This document shows, one piece after another, positions 24,844-34,542 of a stretch of 35,141 bases of DNA. Position 1 is the first letter of the stretch. Each line of letters opens with the position of its first letter. A program made the position numbers and the translations under genes. The notes beneath the pieces were generated by a model. That model was not told where the DNA came from, ran no database searches, and saw nothing but the letters and a program-made list of their open reading frames with translations. The stretch is from Haloplanus vescus (lineage in GTDB: Archaea > Halobacteriota > Halobacteria > Halobacteriales > Haloferacaceae), in NCBI RefSeq assembly GCF_900107665.1, contig NZ_FNQT01000008.1, positions 1 to 35,141 on the forward strand, given 5' to 3'.

Positions 24844-25104
24844 ATGTACGTCGTGATGGTCTACGATTTGGAGGCCGACCGTACGCAGAAGGCCCTCAAG
24901 CTCGGCCGACGGTACTTGACCCATGTCCAGAACTCAGTACTCGAAGGTGAAATCTCAGAAGGCGATCTGGCGACGCTGAAAAACGAGGTCGATGACCTGC
25001 TAAATCCCGGTGAGTCAACAATCATCTATGAATTATCCTCCGATACACTTCTGAATCGAACGGTGTATGGCGACGATCCGACCGAAGACCAGCGATTTCT
25101 ATAG
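24844..25104 (+). CDS. cas2: Cas2 adaptation subunit
   Basis: 86 aa from ATG 24844, one base after the cas1 stop. The ferredoxin-like fold begins MYVVMVYDLEADR with the conserved D8, and ends with STIIYELSSDTLLNRTVYG. It is the structural core of the Cas1-Cas2 integrase. It is the last gene of the operon; the CRISPR leader starts at its stop codon. Confidence 0.96.
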   Translation: MYVVMVYDLEADRTQKALKLGRRYLTHVQNSVLEGEISEGDLATLKNEVDDLLNPGESTIIYELSSDTLLNRTVYGDDPTEDQRFL

Positions 25105-25208
25105 CGAGTTCCGTCGACCCCCACGGGGAATACGGCCTATTGAGGGTTGACGGAAGCTCTTTACTGTATCTATGCGTTAGCAGGCGTATGCCCCCGAAAT
25201 GTGGCATG
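25105..25208 (+). promoter_or_regulatory. CRISPR leader
   Basis: 104 nt between cas2 and the first repeat. It begins with the CGACCCCCACGGGG-type block common just after cas2 in haloarchaeal I-B loci, and has a TATA-like CTTTACTGTATC about 45 nt before the first repeat. The orientation is set by the decayed repeats at the other end of the array. Confidence 0.75.
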
Positions 25209-27005
25209 GTTTCAGACGAACCCTCGTGGGGTTGAAGCACCGGGGTCCAGTCGGTCACGTCCGACCGCATCATGTTTCAGACGAACCCTCGTGGGGTTGA
25301 AGCGGTGGTGGGGGACAAACGACCCTCGAAGGCGCGACGTTTCAGACGAACCCTCGTGGGGTTGAAGCGTCCGCCGTCTGCCGGGCCAAATCGGGGCGGC
25401 CGTGGTTTCAGACGAACCCTCGTGGGGTTGAAGCCAAATTAACATCGACGGCGTGACGAAATTCGACGGCGTTTCAGACGAACCCTCGTGGGGTTGAAGC
25501 GTGTTTTCGACGCGGGTGCGCCCCGATTTAGATAATGTTTCAGACGAACCCTCGTGGGGTTGAAGCGAGATTCGCCGCCGGCATCCTGAGCTCGTGATGC
25601 ACGTTTCAGACGAACCCTCGTGGGGTTGAAGCGAACTGTCAGAGAGCGACGACCAGCGGGACTGTGTTTCAGACGAACCCTCGTGGGGTTGAAGCCTCCA
25701 GTTGATCGAGGTCGTCAATCGGGTGGAGTGAGTTTCAGACGAACCCTCGTGGGGTTGAAGCCCGCGATGAACAGAACGCCCCACAAGTCCTGACTCGGTT
25801 TCAGACGAACCCTCGTGGGGTTGAAGCCATCCCGATTTGATGAGCGTCCCTTCTCCAGTCACCGTTTCAGACGAACCCTCGTGGGGTTGAAGCCGCCTTG
25901 TCGTCACCAAATATCAGCAAATCCACGTTTCAGACGAACCCTCGTGGGGTTGAAGCATCGGCATCCCCCCGCGTTCTCGGGGCAGACAGGGAGTTTCAGA
26001 CGAACCCTCGTGGGGTTGAAGCCCGGTCAGAGTCGTCAGGCTGCACCTCACCGAGACATGTTTCAGACGAACCCTCGTGGGGTTGAAGCGTGGCTGCTCT
26101 GGTTTGGCTGGACACTGGTGTCGTTTCAGACGAACCCTCGTGGGGTTGAAGCTATTTCCGGGCCACCCCGGTCCGGCCCGGTCGTCGGTTTCAGACGAAC
26201 CCTCGTGGGGTTGAAGCGAGGGTGAGGTCTATCGCTCCGTCCACGTCGAGAAAGTTTCAGACGAACCCTCGTGGGGTTGAAGCTTGATGTACTGCTTCGA
26301 CCGCACCGCGCCGGTGTTGTTTCAGACGAACCCTCGTGGGGTTGAAGCACGATCTCCTCGCAACGACGGAACCGAGGATCGGGTGTTTCAGACGAACCCT
26401 CGTGGGGTTGAAGCCCCCACCCTCCGCTTGACGTCCGTGGTGGTGCAAAAGTTTCAGACGAACCCTCGTGGGGTTGAAGCGTCCGGGAACGCCTCCTGGA
26501 AGTAGCGCGTGGCCTCGTTTCAGACGAACCCTCGTGGGGTTGAAGCACCAACCGTTCGGCGATGGCGCGCTTGGCGCGTTGTTTCAGACGAACCCTCGTG
26601 GGGTTGAAGCGAGCGAGAATAGCGACGCCGCCGCCTCGCCCACTTCGTTTCAGACGAACCCTCGTGGGGTTGAAGCTGTGAACGAGATGGTCGCGGGTCC
26701 CGGCCGCGGCAGTTTCAGACGAACCCTCGTGGGGTTGAAGCGAGCCACCTCGACGAACGCTCGGGAATCGCTGGAAGGTTTCAGACGAACCCTCGTGGGG
26801 TTGAAGCACGAATAGACGTACGGGGGCTTCAGGTAAATAGGTGTTTCAGACGAACCCTCGTGGGGTTGAAGCATCCGCCACGAGGGGCAGACGGTCGCGC
26901 ACCACCGACGTTTCAGACGAACCCTCGTGGGGTTGAAGCGTCGAGCAGGTCGTCGACCTCCTCGGGGCGAAGCCAGTTTCAGACGAACCCTCGTGGGGTT
27001 GAAGC

Positions 27006-27247
27006 CTCGTCGGGAGCCATTTCCATCCCCTGCACCTTCGGGATGTTTCAGACGAACCCTCGTGGGGTTGAAGCCCGAAAACGAGCAGGAACAGGTACGA
27101 TACTCGATACAGTTTCAGACGAACCCTCGTGGGGTTGAAGCCTCGTCGGGAGCCATTTCCATCCCCTGCACCTTCGGGATGTTTCAGACGAACCCTCGTG
27201 GGGTTGAAGCCCGAAAACGAGCAGGAACAGGTACGATACTCGATACA
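27006..27247 (+). repeat. Tandem duplication of two spacers
   Basis: Spacers at 27006-27044 (39 nt) and 27075-27111 (37 nt) recur exactly at 27142-27180 and 27211-27247. The unit is 136 bp including two repeats, as produced by slippage or unequal recombination between repeats. Confidence 0.97.
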
Positions 27248-29540
27248 GTTTCAGACGAACCCTCGTGGGGTTGAAGCTTTCTGTCGGTGGCCCACGAGGT
27301 ACTATAACCGTTTCAGACGAACCCTCGTGGGGTTGAAGCCAGGTGACGGCCACGAGAAAGCCCAGCACGTTCGCCGTTTCAGACGAACCCTCGTGGGGTT
27401 GAAGCCTCGTCCTGCCCCGCGACGGGGTGCTTCTCGAAGAGCCCGGTTTCAGACGAACCCTCGTGGGGTTGAAGCGCGGAAACGCTTACGCGGCATATGG
27501 AGCTGTTGCGGTTTCAGACGAACCCTCGTGGGGTTGAAGCTCACAATACGTTGCAGCTCTTGTCACTCTGCCATTGTTTCAGACGAACCCTCGTGGGGTT
27601 GAAGCGACGTCCAAGAGTCGTGGCCGGGCAAGATGCAGACGTTTCAGACGAACCCTCGTGGGGTTGAAGCAATCAACATAAATCTATACGTCGTCAACTA
27701 CGTTGTTTCAGACGAACCCTCGTGGGGTTGAAGCATGGCTAATCACCGGGGGCGAGGTTGCAGGTGTGTTGTTTCAGACGAACCCTCGTGGGGTTGAAGC
27801 CATCGACCCGTCACATTCCACCGTGAGGGAGACGCGTTTCAGACGAACCCTCGTGGGGTTGAAGCGACCCTGAGCGTCCCGAGGTGGTCGTCTGATGCCG
27901 TTTCAGACGAACCCTCGTGGGGTTGAAGCTCAACTTCATCCCAGTCGTAGGTGACGGGGGCGCTCAGTTTCAGACGAACCCTCGTGGGGTTGAAGCAAGT
28001 GCGTATAGGCCATACTGCCTATCGTCGCTCTGTTTCAGACGAACCCTCGTGGGGTTGAAGCAACTTCGGCGCGGATGCGACCGACGCCCGCTATAGTTTC
28101 AGACGAACCCTCGTGGGGTTGAAGCACCGCCGACGCTCCATTTGACCTTAAGCGCCACGAGTTTCAGACGAACCCTCGTGGGGTTGAAGCCCGCCACGTT
28201 CTGCCCCCCTTTGCGTCTTCGAGCCGGTTTCAGACGAACCCTCGTGGGGTTGAAGCGCATGAGAGACACCCGCGCACGTCGCCACGAGTTAGTTTCAGAC
28301 GAACCCTCGTGGGGTTGAAGCTCGCGGGGCGTCCATCGAGTCGATGAGACCGTGTGCGTTTCAGACGAACCCTCGTGGGGTTGAAGCCAACTGCCGTATC
28401 AACGACGGACGAATTGAGATCGTTTCAGACGAACCCTCGTGGGGTTGAAGCTCGGGGAAGTGGTCCGCGACGAAGTCGGGGGCGCACGTTTCAGACGAAC
28501 CCTCGTGGGGTTGAAGCCGGCTCCGGCATCCCTCCCACATCGATGGGCGAGTCGTTTCAGACGAACCCTCGTGGGGTTGAAGCCGAGATACATCAACCCT
28601 GTCTCCGGGTTGAACAGGGTTTCAGACGAACCCTCGTGGGGTTGAAGCTCCATCGCCGACGCGTTGCCGTCCCCGAGCGTCGAGATGGTTTCAGACGAAC
28701 CCTCGTGGGGTTGAAGCTCGAGGACGTCGGCTGGTAGCCCGCCGGTGGCAATTGTTTCAGACGAACCCTCGTGGGGTTGAAGCGTTGATACCGACCATAA
28801 TACTATTGTGACGGGGCGGTTTCAGACGAACCCTCGTGGGGTTGAAGCCGCGTGCTCACCAACGGCGGCACCTGGCACGTCGCGTTTCAGACGAACCCTC
28901 GTGGGGTTGAAGCACGTCGATGGAGTGGGTCGAGTTCGGCGCCCACGAGGTTTCAGACGAACCCTCGTGGGGTTGAAGCCGAGGGCCGCGACCGCCGCGG
29001 CCGCTCCGAGGCCGTGTTTCAGACGAACCCTCGTGGGGTTGAAGCGTCTTCGTTGCCGACCGTCTGGAGTTGCGAGCGCGCCGTTTCAGACGAACCCTCG
29101 TGGGGTTGAAGCATCGTCCGTGACGACACGGAGGTCACTCGCGGCGGTTTCAGACGAACCCTCGTGGGGTTGAAGCCCACGGGGTCGGACGGGTCGATGT
29201 TGCCGCCCACGTGTTTCAGACGAACCCTCGTGGGGTTGAAGCTGGCACAACGTGGACGGCTACAAGTTCGTCCGCCACGTTTCAGACGAACCCTCGTGGG
29301 GTTGAAGCATGAAGTAGGAGAGCCTCCAGAAGACTGTTATCAAGTTTCAGACGAACCCTCGTGGGGTTGAAGCACGACTGGACGAAAGCGGACTGCCGCG
29401 AATATCTCAGTTTCAGACGAACCCTCGTGGGGTTGAAGCTTCCAGGTGCTCTATCACATGAAGGGCATCAACCCGTTTCAGACGAACCCTCGTGGGGTTG
29501 AAGCCGTGTGCGGGCGACCAACTCGGCTGGCGATAGTGAT

Positions 29541-29638
29541 GTTTCAGACGAACCCTACTGGGGTTGAAGCTTCGCGATTGCTGGTCTTGTGATGACCGGC
29601 TTGGTACAGTTTCAGACGAACTCTCGTCAGGTTGAAGC
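29541..29638 (+). repeat. Decayed terminal CRISPR repeats (trailer end)
   Basis: The repeat at 29541 has CTACTGGGG in place of CTCGTGGGG; the one at 29609 has CTCTCGTCAGG in place of CCCTCGTGGGG. Repeats decay at the leader-distal end, which fixes the array polarity. Confidence 0.9.
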
Positions 29639-29706
29639 TTAGCCTCCGATACGTCCAGTAAGCCGCCGCAATAGATCTGCCAACTGATACAAGATAGAGA
29701 AATTGT

Positions 29707-29773
29707 TCCTACGACCTCGAGTACTCGCCGCATAGCTCACAGCGGTTGGGGATCCGATCACCTTATGTGTCAT
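29707..29773. repeat. 67-bp direct repeat, right copy, flanking the CRISPR-Cas locus
   Basis: Second copy of the repeat at 15072-15138, 68 nt past the last CRISPR repeat. Here the SYDLE codons have no gene upstream, so this copy is a remnant of the 3' end of a rubrerythrin-like gene. Its last block supplies one arm of the inverted repeat before the gene at 29810. Confidence 0.85.
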
Positions 29774-29808
29774 ATGAAGGTTAATAAGGCGCAATTTGTT
29801 ACATAAGG
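29761..29808 (+). promoter_or_regulatory. Inverted repeat upstream of the DUF6788 gene
   Basis: CCTTATGT (29761-29768) and ACATAAGG (29801-29808) are perfect inverted copies; the second ends one base before the ATG at 29810. AT-rich GGTTAATAAGG between them may hold the TATA box. The arrangement suits repression by a looping or dimeric factor. The first arm belongs to the 67-bp repeat. Confidence 0.5.
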
Positions 29809-29809
29809 T

Positions 29810-30157
29810 ATGGAGCAGCCATCACCGCCTGACTCTCTCCCGAAGTATCTCGCGGAGGGACTCCCGAAACAGAATACGGAGACGCTTCGAGAGATCCAAT
29901 CCTACGTCAAGGCACTCATCAAGTATCGCGAACAGCCGGTTGACACCGACGAGCTTCCCGAGATAGCCGAACCCGTCGACGAGCCCGATGAGTCAGGGAA
30001 GGGAACTGTCGTCAAAGAGAAGGTCAAATGCGGCGACAACAGCTGCAAATGCGCCAGCGGGAATCCCCAAGATATGCACGGCCCGTACTTCTATCGCTAC
30101 TATCGTGATAATGGAACGATGAAATCAGAGTACGTCGGGAAACCGGGAAGTGAGTAA
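29810..30157 (+). CDS. DUF6788-type small protein with a Cys motif
   Basis: 115 aa. The N-terminal half is helical (SLPKYLAEGLPKQNTETLREIQSYVKALIKYRE). The C-terminal half has a strand-rich Cys motif, KCGDNSCKCASG, then HGPYFYRYYRDNGTMKSEYVGK, the hallmark of DUF6788 proteins common on haloarchaeal plasmids and proviruses. Cys residues may bind zinc. The function of the family is unknown; its size and Cys-aromatic motif suggest nucleic acid binding. It follows the right-hand 67-bp repeat and the inverted repeat. Confidence 0.75.
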   Translation: MEQPSPPDSLPKYLAEGLPKQNTETLREIQSYVKALIKYREQPVDTDELPEIAEPVDEPDESGKGTVVKEKVKCGDNSCKCASGNPQDMHGPYFYRYYRDNGTMKSEYVGKPGSE

Positions 30158-30521
30158 GGATGACTCGAGACGGTCCAGAACCTGACGGTACGGGGGGTAT
30201 CCCAAGACTCAAAATGGATACCGGAAATAGTTTCGGTTCATACAAGCACTCTAATTCCTGATTTCGAGTATTTACACTCGACGGTCGGGGTGTCGCCGTC
30301 TGCCCTCTGAAGAGTGAGACGATCGCAGAGTAGGCTGATAAGAAGGGGTGATCAACGTGGATATGACCTCCATTTTCAAGGCGTGTAGTTGTCGTCCTTC
30401 CACTACCGAAGACACTCACGACAGCTACCGACACGTCTCTCGACGGTCGTCCATCTGCCGGAAATCATGCTATACCATACCAAGATTTATGATAACAACT
30501 TGAAAATAGAATGCATGGCTT

Positions 30522-30540
30522 TCGGATTGGCCCAATCCGA
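30522..30540. repeat. 19-bp perfect palindrome
   Basis: Arms TCGGATTGG and CCAATCCGA flank a single central C, so DNA or RNA could form a 9-bp stem with almost no loop, or a dimeric protein could bind. Confidence 0.7.
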
Positions 30541-30591
30541 GAGTCAGCATCGACACAGTGGCATGATTAACTGAGACCATCGCGTCGCCGC

Positions 30592-30640
30592 GACATGCCC
30601 CTCGTCCCGCCGCGTTCTGCGCGGCATGTCCCCGTTTTCA
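30592..30640. terminator. GC-rich hairpin followed by a T-run (possible terminator or small RNA)
   Basis: GACATGCC (30592-30599) pairs with GGCATGTC (30623-30630), and an inner GCCGCG-TTCTG-CGCGGC hairpin (30609-30625) competes with it. CCCGTTTTC follows on the + strand. It could end the DUF6788 transcript, though it lies more than 400 nt past the stop. Confidence 0.35.
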
Positions 30641-30753
30641 TATCGTATCACTAGGTGATCCTGAACGAATCCGGGAGTAGAGAACCGAGTACGCGGACCG
30701 TTGTGTGACTCCCTCAATGGATACTCTCGAGAATTCAGCCTCGATCTAACATA

Positions 30754-33700
30754 TCATGCCAGCGTGGATTGAGTGTCGTCAGCACCAGGTGGGAGCGGGC
30801 CGATCTGAATGCTCGCTGTTTGAGACGAATCCGTTGTTTCTATAGCATCAAAATGTGCCCGGACGATTGGGCCGATTCGGTCACTCTGTCGTCCAGATAG
30901 ATTCCCAGATTGGGGGGACGACGATCTGTCACCCACATCGTTGACGAGACCAAGATCCTCACAGATCGCAACGAGAGCTTCGTCGACAGTATCAGGGGTC
31001 CCCGGCGTTGGAACGGGCGTCCAAAACGGCGACCACCACGGGATCAGTCGGGATTCCCATCGGCTCTCGTCGTCTTGGTCGAGGAAGCCGACTGCCTCAA
31101 GCACCTCCCGATGGCGGTCGTAAGAACGCTGGGAGATACCAGCTTCGTCGACGAGTTGGCTCGTACAAAGCGGTTCACTCGCCTCAAGGATCGTCTGGAG
31201 GAGCCGACGTGCCGACGGCGGGAGCGTCGGGACGAGACGGTCCGATGGAAGCTGTGCGAGACCATGTTCTAGGTCCGTGACCCCAAGGGTTTGGCTGTCA
31301 TGAGTGGCCGCCGCAAGGTGGAGACAGACAGTAGCGACATCGTAGGGGCTCGCCCCCCGATCATCGGTGGCGAGCACGGACTGGAGAACATGAGTGAGTT
31401 CCCGGAGTTCTGAACTCGCTTGGAATCCTTTGCGTTCGAGGTGTGTTTCGAGAACGGCACGAATGCCAGGGTAGGCGTTCGCCACATGGACCGGGACCGA
31501 GAGCCCGAAGGTTTCCTCGTCGCCCTGGGCGATCGCTTCGCGGACGTCGTCGTTCGCCGCTTCGAGAGCACCGCGGAGCTCCGGCTGGAGCACTGATGCG
31601 TCAGGGCCGACGATGACCCAGTCGGCGACTAGATCGGCGAGGGGCTCGGTCGGATCGAAGTCCACGCTCATCCGGCGCTTGAGTTTGGGTTCGCGGTCCT
31701 CGATCAGGTTTCGATAGGCGTTGTGAGTCCCGTAGCCGGCCGATTTCGGGATCGTATGTCGGAAGAACTGCGTAAAGCTGCGGAGGCGCTGCGAGTTCCG
31801 TCGGAGTTGGTCAACGTCCGGGAGTCGAACGGTGATCTGGAGGTCGAGGCCAGCGGCAGCGTAGAGATGCGTCGCCGTCGCGAACAGGCCGTGGGCGTCT
31901 TTGAACAGTTCCGTTCGGGCTTCCGTATCGCCATCGTCCAGCTCACCCAGTCGGCGGAGGACCCCATCGCGTACGTGTTGGAGCCGGTCACGAAGCCCCG
32001 CCCACGTTTCCTGCTCTTCGCCGAGCCAGCCGACCTGCGACGCGTATCGAAGGACGTCCTCAACGGCGTCATCAAATGCACCGTCGTACGCTTCCTGGAG
32101 GTCATCACCCAGGGCCTGCCGATTCAGAAGCCGCGCCCACGCTTTGTCACTGAGTAAGATCGACGAGAGACGTACCAAGGTTGCCAGCGGGCCGCCCCAC
32201 TGAACGACTGCAAGTGTGGTGTCATCGAAACAGGAGAGGTAGCCGACACGGCCGTCGTCGAGCGCATCGATCTCGTGATCGACGAGTGTCACCCCCTGTT
32301 CACGAACAGGTGCTGTCAGCCGGCTGTGCATGCCCCAGCTGTCCATTACACCGCCGGATTCTGGTCCACCGAGCCACTGCACGTAGTCGGCACCGTCCTC
32401 GATCTTACCGGTCGCGGTGAGCCACTCCTCCGGTGTGGGAGGAGAGCCACCGCCGTCGGCGGGGTCACCGGGGGGTGGGGAAGACGCCTCCCCGGCGCGA
32501 TACACTGTACTTGTGAGATCCTGTCGGGGGGCGCTAAGACGGGAGGACGTTTCGATAAGTGCGGCCTGTTCGGGGTGGCGGACATCGTAGTCCTCGGTGA
32601 TCAACGTCGAGAGAGCGTCGCCTAACGGCGTCAGCGAGACTACGTGGTACGTTCCGGAGCGGTCGATATCGACGAACCCTGCGGTCTCGAGACGACCGAG
32701 GTACGCGCTGATACTACCGGCTGCAAGGTCGACATCGGGATCGTCGGCAAGAGTCCGTGCTTGGCGCGACTCAGCGTCGCGGAGCGCGTCGACGACCCGA
32801 AGATGCCCATCGCCTGGCGCGAACTGCTGGGCGGCCTCGTAGGCCGCGTGGGACGTTCCTGTGTCATCCTCAGCACTCACATCTTGTCGGGACCCGTCCT
32901 CGGGTTCAGTAAGATGTGCCGCCACCCATTCGGAGTGCTCTCGGAGCGCGCGTTCGGCTGCTTGCGAGCAACACACCACCCGAACGTCGAAGACCGTTGC
33001 AAGGTAGGTAAGAATCTTCAGCGCACGCTCCCGCGTCGATTTCGGGGCCTCCTGCCACGAAGCAGGGTCAAGGGTGAGCGTAATCGGGATCGTTCGATCG
33101 CGCTGAGCATGTAGCGCGAGAGGGCCAGCCACGAGTGCGTCCAGCCCGCTGTTGAGAGGGTCTTGGCCAGTCCCGATGGCCGTAAGAGCCTCTCGACGGT
33201 CCTCGTTCTGGGCGTCGCTAGCGGCCGTCTCAGCGCGGGTGTGTGCGGCGAGGAGCGTGACGTACTGCTGGGCGGCGGCGATCGCCTCCTGGTGATCTCC
33301 AGTCGTAACGGCTATCGGAACACCACAGGCCTCAGCGAGAGCGGTAGCGTCGGAACCATCGTGTTCGTCCGCGATCTCCCGAGCAAGGTCGGTCGTCTGG
33401 GGAAGCAACTGTGTCCAGAGGTCGGGGAGCCAGTCGCTCACTTGGGGGCCGACGCGAGTGAGCTGAACGGCGTCGACACGGGCCTGTCCCGGACGAGCAA
33501 GGGTGACGGACGCCTCGTCGACGTCGATATCGAAGAGATCCTGGTCAACCTCCTCGGTGACAGCGTCGGCGTAGCGCTGGTCACTCTGGCCGAGGACAGC
33601 CTCAGCTTCTGCTTCGAGCCACCGGTCGCGACGGGCGAGATAGGCTTCGGCGGCAGATTCGAAGCGCCGTGATTCCTGCTCGAGGTATGCATCCGCGAGT

Positions 33701-34086
33701 GTCTCGAACTGTTGCCGGTGTTCAGCCAGCTGTGCATCGGCGTCGGTAGCGAAGAGCGCCTCCTGCCGGCCAAAGTACTCAGAGACCTGCTCCTCGAGGA
33801 CACCGTAGTCATCGACGGCCGCGTAGCGGTCGGCTTCGCCAGCCCGATCAGCAAGGATACGTGCCCGAAGTTCACGAGCGACGTCGGGGTCGTCAGCCTG
33901 TGCGCGGGGCTGGAGCCGATCGGTCTGCCAGACAGCGCCACAACTGGCACACTGAACCTGCTCGTGAAGATCGAGATTATTGACGATCCAGTGGCTCTGA
34001 CAGCGTCGACAACCGACGACGGAGTATCGCGGGTCGGACTGGGGGCGAGCATCGCTCTCGGGGGAACCAGTAGTGTCCTCGTCCAT
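30754..34086 (-). CDS. DUF5817 large zinc-ribbon protein with winged-helix segments
   Basis: 1110 aa, the largest gene here. The N-terminal DUF5817 zinc ribbon has C26/C29 and C46/C49 (VVGCRRCQSHWIVNNLD, then VQCASCGAVWQT), then the conserved RLQPRAQADDPDVARELRARILADRAG. An Ala/Glu-rich coiled region (about 95-175) has repeated AYLEQESRR/AYLARRDRW units. A winged-helix segment near 460-510 has SISAYLGRLETAGFVDID. A Pro-rich linker (about 540) precedes an all-helical body, and near the C-terminus is a second wHTH (LLQTILEASEPLCTSQLVDEAGISQRSYDRHREVLEAVGFL). These proteins recur on haloarchaeal plasmids and integrated elements; function is unknown. Two wHTH units and a Zn ribbon suggest DNA handling, perhaps replication or copy control. 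It is transcribed leftward from a highly structured upstream region. Confidence 0.8.
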   Translation of the reverse strand: MDEDTTGSPESDARPQSDPRYSVVGCRRCQSHWIVNNLDLHEQVQCASCGAVWQTDRLQPRAQADDPDVARELRARILADRAGEADRYAAVDDYGVLEEQVSEYFGRQEALFATDADAQLAEHRQQFETLADAYLEQESRRFESAAEAYLARRDRWLEAEAEAVLGQSDQRYADAVTEEVDQDLFDIDVDEASVTLARPGQARVDAVQLTRVGPQVSDWLPDLWTQLLPQTTDLAREIADEHDGSDATALAEACGVPIAVTTGDHQEAIAAAQQYVTLLAAHTRAETAASDAQNEDRREALTAIGTGQDPLNSGLDALVAGPLALHAQRDRTIPITLTLDPASWQEAPKSTRERALKILTYLATVFDVRVVCCSQAAERALREHSEWVAAHLTEPEDGSRQDVSAEDDTGTSHAAYEAAQQFAPGDGHLRVVDALRDAESRQARTLADDPDVDLAAGSISAYLGRLETAGFVDIDRSGTYHVVSLTPLGDALSTLITEDYDVRHPEQAALIETSSRLSAPRQDLTSTVYRAGEASSPPPGDPADGGGSPPTPEEWLTATGKIEDGADYVQWLGGPESGGVMDSWGMHSRLTAPVREQGVTLVDHEIDALDDGRVGYLSCFDDTTLAVVQWGGPLATLVRLSSILLSDKAWARLLNRQALGDDLQEAYDGAFDDAVEDVLRYASQVGWLGEEQETWAGLRDRLQHVRDGVLRRLGELDDGDTEARTELFKDAHGLFATATHLYAAAGLDLQITVRLPDVDQLRRNSQRLRSFTQFFRHTIPKSAGYGTHNAYRNLIEDREPKLKRRMSVDFDPTEPLADLVADWVIVGPDASVLQPELRGALEAANDDVREAIAQGDEETFGLSVPVHVANAYPGIRAVLETHLERKGFQASSELRELTHVLQSVLATDDRGASPYDVATVCLHLAAATHDSQTLGVTDLEHGLAQLPSDRLVPTLPPSARRLLQTILEASEPLCTSQLVDEAGISQRSYDRHREVLEAVGFLDQDDESRWESRLIPWWSPFWTPVPTPGTPDTVDEALVAICEDLGLVNDVGDRSSSPQSGNLSGRQSDRIGPIVRAHFDAIETTDSSQTASIQIGPLPPGADDTQSTLA

Positions 34087-34542
34087 TAGGGGGCGGACGC
34101 CGACCTTGCGCGCTGACGGCTCGACGGGCCGTCGTGCCCATGGGTATGCTCGCCCCTCTCATCGCGCCAACAGACAGCGCTGACGCTACGCGCAGCTCAC
34201 GATGAGGGGCAAACGTTTTGTCCATGGGTTGCGGAAGAAGAGGTACGGACTCCCATCCATACCTTATTCCCCAGTCCGAATGCCAGTTCGGGCTGGGGTT
34301 CTTCCCCAACGCTATGAGCGGTTAGCTTGTCTTGTGCCTTGACCGATGAATCTCCTTGCGGCGCCTTAAAATGCCCGCCGGCGTCAGACGTTTTACTCGC
34401 TCAGGATATTTCTAGAATATAATATACAGCGGAGGGGAGAGATGATCCACACGGTGGCGAAAGTACCTCAATCACGGCCATCTCTCGACTCTAAATTCGG
34501 TAACATACATTTTTGTCACGGCCATCGTCACTGCAGGATGCA
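34087..34542. other. Structured non-coding region between divergent genes
   Basis: No gene supported. Nested inverted repeats occur at 34152-34164 (GCCCCTCTCATCG) with 34200-34210 (CGATGAGGGGC), flanked by CCATGGG palindromes at about 34139 and 34222. A separate strong hairpin is at 34269-34298. A TATA-like AGAATATAATATAC (about 34414-34427) is the probable promoter of the gene at 34543. The first part would be the 5' leader or control region of the DUF5817 gene, or an origin. Confidence 0.5.
34269..34298. repeat. 12-bp stem hairpin
   Basis: Twelve bases (CCCCAGTCCGAA) pair with TTCGGGCTGGGG, all Watson-Crick apart from one G-T pair, around the 6-nt loop TGCCAG. Its stability suggests an RNA structure or a protein-binding cruciform. 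Confidence 0.7.

Larger units (their letters stand above)
25209..29638 (+). CRISPR. Main CRISPR array, type I-B, 68 repeats and 67 spacers
   Basis: The 30-nt repeat starts GTTTCAGACGAACCC and ends GGTTGAAGC. I counted 68 copies; the first is at 25209-25238 and the last at 29609-29638. Spacers are 32-40 nt, mostly 35 or 36. 66 repeats are identical and only the last two differ (2 and 3 changes), so the leader is on the left and transcription is rightward. Two adjacent spacers occur twice, leaving 65 distinct spacers. The array is active-looking: uniform repeats at the leader end and an intact adaptation set beside it. Confidence 0.98.
30158..30753. other. Non-coding region with strong palindromes between convergent genes
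   Basis: No gene supported in 596 bp. It holds a 19-bp perfect palindrome (30522-30540, arms TCGGATTGG and CCAATCCGA around one C) and a GC-rich hairpin region (30592-30630) followed by CCCGTTTTC. These may be terminators for both convergent genes, a small RNA, or a replication or transfer site. Confidence 0.5.

Noticed and set aside
25212-29173. Long open frames across the CRISPR array with repeated TNPRGVEA or LQPHEGSSET peptides
   Set aside because: They are translations of the 30-nt repeat and spacers. The repeats happen to lack stops in several frames.
30024-30434. 136-aa minus-strand ORF overlapping the DUF6788 gene
   Set aside because: Mostly antisense to a recognised gene, with no family features and unusual Ser/Arg-rich composition for this acidic proteome.
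33163-34089. Several plus-strand ORFs of 120-170 aa inside the DUF5817 gene
   Set aside because: They are antisense shadows of a GC-rich coding strand; composition is not protein-like and there are no start signals.
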